From: Planctomycetia bacterium
GTDB lineage: Bacteria > Planctomycetota > Phycisphaerae > Phycisphaerales > SM1A02
Length of the DNA stretch: 8,772 nt
Assembly: GCA_005798965.1 (NCBI GenBank)
Contig: SYIB01000117.1
Location: forward strand, 1-8,772
Reading direction: 5' to 3'
The number at the start of each line of letters is the position of its first letter. Position 1 is the stretch's first letter. Shown piece after piece: positions 5,316 through 8,772 of the stretch. Below the pieces are notes generated by a model that was given only the letters and a program-made list of their open reading frames with translations, had not been told where the DNA came from and made no database searches. The translations under genes and the position numbers were made by a program.

Positions 5316-6150
5316 GGCCTGTACCCCGTTCGAGCTCACGCACCTTGAGGCCGATCTCCCAGAAGTAGCAAGCCTTCAGGAACGCGTAGGCGAAGCCTGC
5401 GTGGCCATCCATCCACCCACCCCGGCGGACGTAGCTGTCGAGGAAGTAGGCGGACGGCAGCCAGCATGCGCCGATCGACCGGTACTTGCGACGCTGGCGC
5501 GGCGTGAGGCCCGGATCCTCGAGCCGACCCTCGCGGCGAAGCATGGCCGTGCGCTGCGCTTCCCATGAGGAGTAGTCGTTGTGCTTGCGCAGCCAGTGCT
5601 CCAACCCACGGTCGTCACGATGGTCGAGCTGGCACGTGAGTTCGCCGATCGTTCCATCGAGGATCGGATGTTCGTGGATCTCCATGTCCAGATGGCTCCA
5701 ATGATCCTCCTCGATCCGCTCGTACTCGCCGGAACCGACACGGAAGAGCGCGAGCTTCCGATTCACGTCGCCATGGCGCAGGCGCTTGCCCAAGAACCAC
5801 GTGTCATAGCGGATCCAGAATCCGGAGTGCCGCGCGGTCGGCAGCGTGCGTTCCAGCTCATCACAGAAGGCATCGTCGACAAACTCGTCTGCATCGAGGA
5901 ACAGCACCCACGGCGTCGTGGGTGCGTGGTGCCGCAGGAACCAGTTGCGTTTCTTCGGAAAGCGACCGTCCCACGCGAAATCGATCACGTCGGCTCCGTG
6001 CCCGAGTGCGATCTCGCGGGTGCGGTCGGTGCTCTTCGAATCGATCACGACGACGCGCTCGAATCGCGCCAGCCGCGCCAGGCATGCGGGCAGATTGCGC
6101 TCCTCGTTCCGTACCGGGATCGCGACCGTAACAGGGAGCCGATCGGGCAT
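5305..6150 (-). CDS. Family 2 glycosyltransferase
   Basis: This is a 281-residue GT-A fold glycosyltransferase. The N-terminus VTVAIPVRNEERNLPACLAR (7-26) is the nucleotide-sugar-binding start of GT2 enzymes. VVVIDSKSTDRTREIA (33-48) follows, then the metal-binding LFLDADE (83-89). EIHEHP (157-162) corresponds to the family's downstream His/Glu motif. Overall it resembles WaaE/KdtX-like and exopolysaccharide GT2 enzymes that transfer a sugar to a lipid-linked or core glycan. The C-terminal 60 residues include aromatic, weakly hydrophobic stretches (CWLPSAYFLDSYV, FAYAFLKACYFWEIG) that could lie on the membrane. The ATG at 6150 is chosen because the conserved GT2 start follows directly and GGAG lies just upstream; an ATG at 6222 would add 24 residues without homology. 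Its end overlaps the acetyltransferase start, which suggests a two-gene unit that elongates and then acetylates a glycan. Donor and acceptor are not determinable. Confidence 0.88.
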   Translation of the reverse strand: MPDRLPVTVAIPVRNEERNLPACLARLARFERVVVIDSKSTDRTREIALGHGADVIDFAWDGRFPKKRNWFLRHHAPTTPWVLFLDADEFVDDAFCDELERTLPTARHSGFWIRYDTWFLGKRLRHGDVNRKLALFRVGSGEYERIEEDHWSHLDMEIHEHPILDGTIGELTCQLDHRDDRGLEHWLRKHNDYSSWEAQRTAMLRREGRLEDPGLTPRQRRKYRSIGACWLPSAYFLDSYVRRGGWMDGHAGFAYAFLKACYFWEIGLKVRELERGTGHGR

Positions 6151-6214
6151 GGCTCCGACAGTATCGGCACTGCGATCGCACCCCCTCAACCCGGTCCAGG
6201 AAATCGGTGCACTG

Positions 6215-6623
6215 ATGACCACTTATCACCACCCCCCGGGGCGGAGGATCGCCTCAATGGTTCCCTGAACGCGGCGATCATCGGCGGAAGCGTCGCCGAA
6301 TTGGGCCTCGCCCTTGGGCTTGCCCACCGTGGCATATCGGTCACGCTGTTCGAGCGCTCGGAGGCTTACGGCGAACGCGGCTTCGGATTCATCCTCCTGG
6401 CCAACGGCTGGCGGGCGCTCCACGGACTGGGCCACTCGCTCGATCGCGCAACCATCCGCTCCGTCGATGGTGCCGTGCTGAAGGACGAGTCGCTCGATGG
6501 TGCCGTGGCGGTGAGCCGAATCGAGCCGCTCTCGTCGATCATGCACGGACTTCCTCCCAGTGTGGTCGAGCTCGGTCGCGACTTCACAGGCTTCGGATGG
6601 GATGGCCAGCGCGCGGTCCGGCA
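6215..6623 (+). pseudogene. FAD-dependent monooxygenase, frameshifted and 3'-truncated remnant
   Basis: The frame beginning near 6241 encodes LNAAIIGGSVAELGLALGLA, a Rossmann dinucleotide-binding start in which Glu replaces the usual Gly of GGSxAGL. Next come VTLFERSEAYGERGFGFILL and ANGWRALHGLG, then AVSRIEPLSSIMHGLPPSVV and GRDFTGFGWDGQRAV. This order matches the first ~130 residues of flavin-dependent monooxygenases/oxidoreductases, which are usually about 400 residues. The remaining two thirds are absent: the similarity stops where the convergent uracil-DNA glycosylase gene ends. The homologous frame has no ATG or GTG start ahead of the Rossmann motif. An ATG at 6215 (MTTYHHPP) is in another frame and would join it by a one-base slip in the C6-G4 run at 6232-6241. 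The frame continues open into the antisense of the next gene, but that part has no homology. It is probably a decayed leftover of an older gene. A divergent small protein is the less likely alternative. Confidence 0.7.
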
Positions 6624-7349
6624 TCACGTTTGGTCAAGGAAGCCGCACGCCAACAACTGCGCGCGGGCCTGTCGCTCCCAGCCGCGGTTGGCGGCAGGAC
6701 TCGCCGGGCTCGGATGCAGCACCATGTGCACGGGGGGACCGGCAGGCAGTGCGGCTAGCGCACGTTCACGAGCGAATCCGCCCACACCGATCACCATGGC
6801 GGGCTGGAGCGCGGCGACGACCTCAGCCAGAGCACGGTCGCACGCCGCTTCGATGGGTCGACGCACGGACGCGGGCAACTTGTCCGGTGTCACATTCGCA
6901 CCCGATGCGGAGAGGAACGCCAGCGGGCACCAGTTCCAGACGAAGGCGCTTCGGAAGAAGCCGGCCCGGGTGCTGAACACATCACGCATCAACCCCCAGA
7001 AGCGGCGGCCGCTGACTTCGCTGCGTCCGCACGCGAAGCCCTCGATGGGACGCTTGGGATGCTGGCGCGCAGGCGGACGGACGGGGCCATCGACCCCGAG
7101 GAAGGACCGCACGGCATCAACCTCGCCGAACGGGACACCCGTCTGCACCATGCCAAACGGCCCGGGGTTCATGCCGACGAAGAGGGCCTTCGGCCGATCG
7201 CAGGCCATGCGGCAGAATGCGCGATGCTGGGCCCAGGCGTGATCGGTCGGGTCATAGGTGAAGGCCACGCGCGAGGACGGATGGCTCGCGACGAGCTCCC
7301 GCGAGAGGCGCCGCGAGATGCGGACGATCGAATCAGCCGCGCCGCTCAA
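6624..7349 (-). CDS. SMUG1-type uracil-DNA glycosylase
   Basis: This 241-residue protein removes uracil, and probably oxidised pyrimidines, from DNA to start base-excision repair. Motif 1 is GMNPGPFGMVQTGVPFG (59-75), nearly identical to the animal SMUG1 signature, with the catalytic-site Asn61. Further SMUG1 blocks are HPKRPIEGFACGRSEVSGRR (97-116) followed by FWGLMRD, FVWNWCPLAFLSASGANVTP (136-155), VIGVGGFAREQ-like VIGVGGFARER (186-196), and motif 2 HPSPASP (212-218) with the active-site His212 and a following NRGWE. Length is as expected for a bacterial SMUG1. The start is a TTG at 7349 whose TTGA overlaps the TGA of the lipoprotein gene by 4 bases; no ATG exists near the expected N-terminus. 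This implies coupled translation in a galE-lipoprotein-glycosylase operon. SMUG1 is mostly an animal enzyme but is known from scattered bacteria, including planctomycetes and Geobacter. The family call is very secure. Confidence 0.93.
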   Translation of the reverse strand: MSGAADSIVRISRRLSRELVASHPSSRVAFTYDPTDHAWAQHRAFCRMACDRPKALFVGMNPGPFGMVQTGVPFGEVDAVRSFLGVDGPVRPPARQHPKRPIEGFACGRSEVSGRRFWGLMRDVFSTRAGFFRSAFVWNWCPLAFLSASGANVTPDKLPASVRRPIEAACDRALAEVVAALQPAMVIGVGGFARERALAALPAGPPVHMVLHPSPASPAANRGWERQARAQLLACGFLDQT

Positions 7350-7753
7350 TCGACGTCCGCGGCGGCTCGGTAGCAGAACTGCTGACCGCCGACCGAGGCC
7401 TCGAGCATCAAACCGACCGGGTTGACGACGAACACCGCAACTCCCCCCTCGTCATCGGCTGTCGCCGCCGCACCTGCCTTCACCGCCGCGGCCGACGCCT
7501 GCGCGGACAGGGCGAACTGGCCGCCCTCGCCAAGGTCAGGGAACGCAGCACAGGCCTCGCAGTCATTGAAGAGTTTCTTGAGGGAGGGATCCTGCTCCTT
7601 CACGCGAACGAGGAAGGCATCCACATCGGCAGCCTGCACCGTGCGGGCACCATCGGTCTTTGGGGCGGTGGAGCAACCGGCGACAATGGACGGTGGAAGC
7701 GGCGCGGTGCAGAGGGCTATGGCGGTGGGATTCATGTCGTGCAGCGTCTTCAT
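7346..7753 (-). CDS. Small lipoprotein with a degenerate SYLF (Ysc84)-like domain
   Basis: This is a 135-residue predicted lipoprotein. The N-terminus (MKTLHDMNPTAIALC...SIVAGC) ends in a lipobox VAGC with Cys27, followed by STAPKTDGAR. The mature part starts like lipid-binding SYLF proteins: DAFLVRVKEQDPSLKKLF (45-62), then AAFPDLGEGG (69-78), matching the usual 'DPSLxxFF...AVFPxVGKGG'. The C-terminal ASAAAVKAGAAATADDEGG (86-104) and VFVVNPVGLMLEASVGGQQF (107-126) resemble the end of SYLF domains. The middle section, with the GGxxGxGxVY and GYxxxxQ strands, is missing, so the domain is shorter than the usual ~180-220 residues. The ATG at 7753 lies 5 bases after the galE stop. Upstream ATGs would extend into galE and bury the lipobox. 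The 3' end overlaps the glycosylase start by 4 bases. Lipoprotein status is fairly secure; SYLF ancestry is a pattern judgement. Membrane-lipid association is inferred. Confidence 0.65.
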   Translation of the reverse strand: MKTLHDMNPTAIALCTAPLPPSIVAGCSTAPKTDGARTVQAADVDAFLVRVKEQDPSLKKLFNDCEACAAFPDLGEGGQFALSAQASAAAVKAGAAATADDEGGVAVFVVNPVGLMLEASVGGQQFCYRAAADVD

Positions 7754-7758
7754 GGAAG

Positions 7759-8772
7759 TCAGTCGGGCCTCGAAACCTGACACGCCTGGCGCTGCGCGAA
7801 GGCCCATGCATCACGGACCATCTCGTCCAGGCCCAGCGTCGTGCGCCAACCAATTCGCTTCGCAGCGAACGATGGGTCAGCCCACGCCGATGCTGCATCG
7901 CCGGGTCGCCGAGGGCGGATCGCATACGGCACCTTCACCCCATTCACGCGCTCGAAGGCCCGGACCACGTCGAGCACGGACTGCCCGACTCCAGTCCCCA
8001 GGTTCATCCGCTCGTGCCGCATCGAGTCGAGCCGCTCGAGCGCAGCGCCATGACCCCGAGCCAGATCCACCACATGGATGTAGTCCCGGACGCCCGTCCC
8101 GTCATGCGTCGGCCAGTCGCCACCGAAGATGCCGAGCTCCCGCAGTTCGCCCAGCGCCACCTTGACCACGAAGGGCATCAGGTTGTTGGGTATCCCGAGC
8201 GGACTCTCCCCGATGATGGCGCTGGGGTGCGCACCGACAGGGTTGAAGTACCGCAGCGAGCAGACATGACGACCCGGCCCAGCGTCGACCCAGCGGTCGA
8301 GCATGTGCTCGATGTCGAGCTTGGTCTGGCCGTAGGGATTGATCGCCGACAATGGGTGCAACTCGTCGATCGGGAGGTGCTGTGGCATCCCGTAGACCGT
8401 GCATGACGACGAAAAGACCATCCGATGGATGCCCGCGTGGTCCATGCACTGCAGGAGCACCTCGGTGCCACGAACGTTGTTGTCCTGGTAGAGCGCCGGC
8501 TTCTCGACGGACTCGCCGACCGCCTTGAGCCCCGCAAGGTGGATGACGGCTCGGATGTCGTGGGAGCGGAATGCACACGTCAGCGCATCTGCGTCACGGA
8601 TGTCGGCCTCGATGCACTGGACTGGCGAACCGATCAGCTGACCCAGCCGCTCCACCACCGAGCGTTCGCTGGTGCAGAAGTTGTCCAGGAGCACCGGCGT
8701 CCACCCGGCAGCCGCCACCTCGACGGCGACATGCGACCCGATGAACCCTGCGCCACCGGTGAGCAGGATGGA
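7759..8772 (-). CDS. galE: UDP-glucose 4-epimerase (5' end cut by the window edge)
   Basis: GalE interconverts UDP-glucose and UDP-galactose with a bound NAD, in the cytoplasm. This supplies galactose donors for glycan synthesis and lets galactose enter central metabolism. The visible 337 residues begin SILLTGGAGFIGSH, the NAD-binding Rossmann motif, so only the initiator Met and perhaps one more residue are outside the window. Other family motifs are HLAGLKAVGESV, SSSCTVYG with the catalytic Ser (about residues 121-128), NPYGQTK with the Tyr/Lys pair (about 146-151), LRYFNPVGAHPS, GIPNNLMP and VRDYIHVVDLA. Length is normal for GalE (about 338). It is the first visible gene of a minus-strand operon with the lipoprotein (5-bp gap) and the uracil-DNA glycosylase. 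Its product could feed the glycosyltransferase at 5305-6150, although that gene is separated by a pseudogene and a likely separate promoter. Confidence 0.95.
   Translation of the reverse strand, partial: SILLTGGAGFIGSHVAVEVAAAGWTPVLLDNFCTSERSVVERLGQLIGSPVQCIEADIRDADALTCAFRSHDIRAVIHLAGLKAVGESVEKPALYQDNNVRGTEVLLQCMDHAGIHRMVFSSSCTVYGMPQHLPIDELHPLSAINPYGQTKLDIEHMLDRWVDAGPGRHVCSLRYFNPVGAHPSAIIGESPLGIPNNLMPFVVKVALGELRELGIFGGDWPTHDGTGVRDYIHVVDLARGHGAALERLDSMRHERMNLGTGVGQSVLDVVRAFERVNGVKVPYAIRPRRPGDAASAWADPSFAAKRIGWRTTLGLDEMVRDAWAFAQRQACQVSRPD

Noticed and set aside
6171..6180. Palindrome TGCGATCGCA upstream of the glycosyltransferase
   Set aside because: A single short GC-rich palindrome of a common type with no second copy seen; not enough to call an operator.
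5581..7242. A 553-codon plus-strand open frame
   Set aside because: Most of it is antisense to the glycosyltransferase and the uracil-DNA glycosylase, both of which have clear family motifs. Only the 6241-6623 part has real homology, and that is reported as a monooxygenase remnant.

Overview
The window looks like high-GC bacterial DNA from the Planctomycetota, most likely class Phycisphaerae. Three things point there. One secreted protein ends in a PxPG-type PEP-CTERM-like tail. Two proteins carry dockerin-like Asp/Asn-Gly-Asp repeats of the 'GADLGxLLxxWG' form that is common in that class. A SMUG1-type uracil-DNA glycosylase is present, which is rare in bacteria but reported from planctomycetes. 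The taxonomic call is an inference from protein signatures only.

Left part (1-4275), cell-surface and secreted proteins. The 5' end of a secreted protein gene leaves the window on the minus strand (226 to 1). Divergent from it lie three plus-strand genes. The first (491-1267) and third (3436-4275) are paralogues that share a secreted region built from four degenerate repeats. They differ at the C-terminus: the first has a PEP-CTERM-like anchor tail and the third a dockerin-like calcium-loop motif. Between them is a 567-residue protein (1466-3169) that joins an L-type-lectin-like domain, two dockerin-like repeats and a CE1/PHB-depolymerase-type serine esterase. An identical 13-base element containing an ECF-sigma-like -35 box (GGAACTT) lies upstream of both paralogues. 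A perfect 11-bp hairpin follows the first.

Middle part (4276-6150), minus strand, polysaccharide genes. A family 2 glycosyltransferase (6150-5305) overlaps a WcaF-like hexapeptide-repeat acetyltransferase (5315-4761). A hairpin sits on the acetyltransferase stop codon, followed by a small two-helix membrane protein (4632-4417). The first two genes probably add and decorate sugars in an extracellular polysaccharide or envelope glycan.

Right part (6151-8772). A broken N-terminal fragment of a FAD-dependent monooxygenase (6215 to about 6623, plus strand) sits between the glycosyltransferase and a tight minus-strand operon: galE (UDP-glucose 4-epimerase, a residue or two short at the window edge), then a small SYLF-like lipoprotein, then a SMUG1-type uracil-DNA glycosylase. 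The spacings are 5 bp and a 4-bp overlap.

The most interesting material is the left block: a repeat family displayed with alternative C-terminal sorting modules, a possible shared promoter element, and a lectin-esterase between the two copies. No CRISPR array, tRNA, rRNA, insertion sequence or phage gene was seen.
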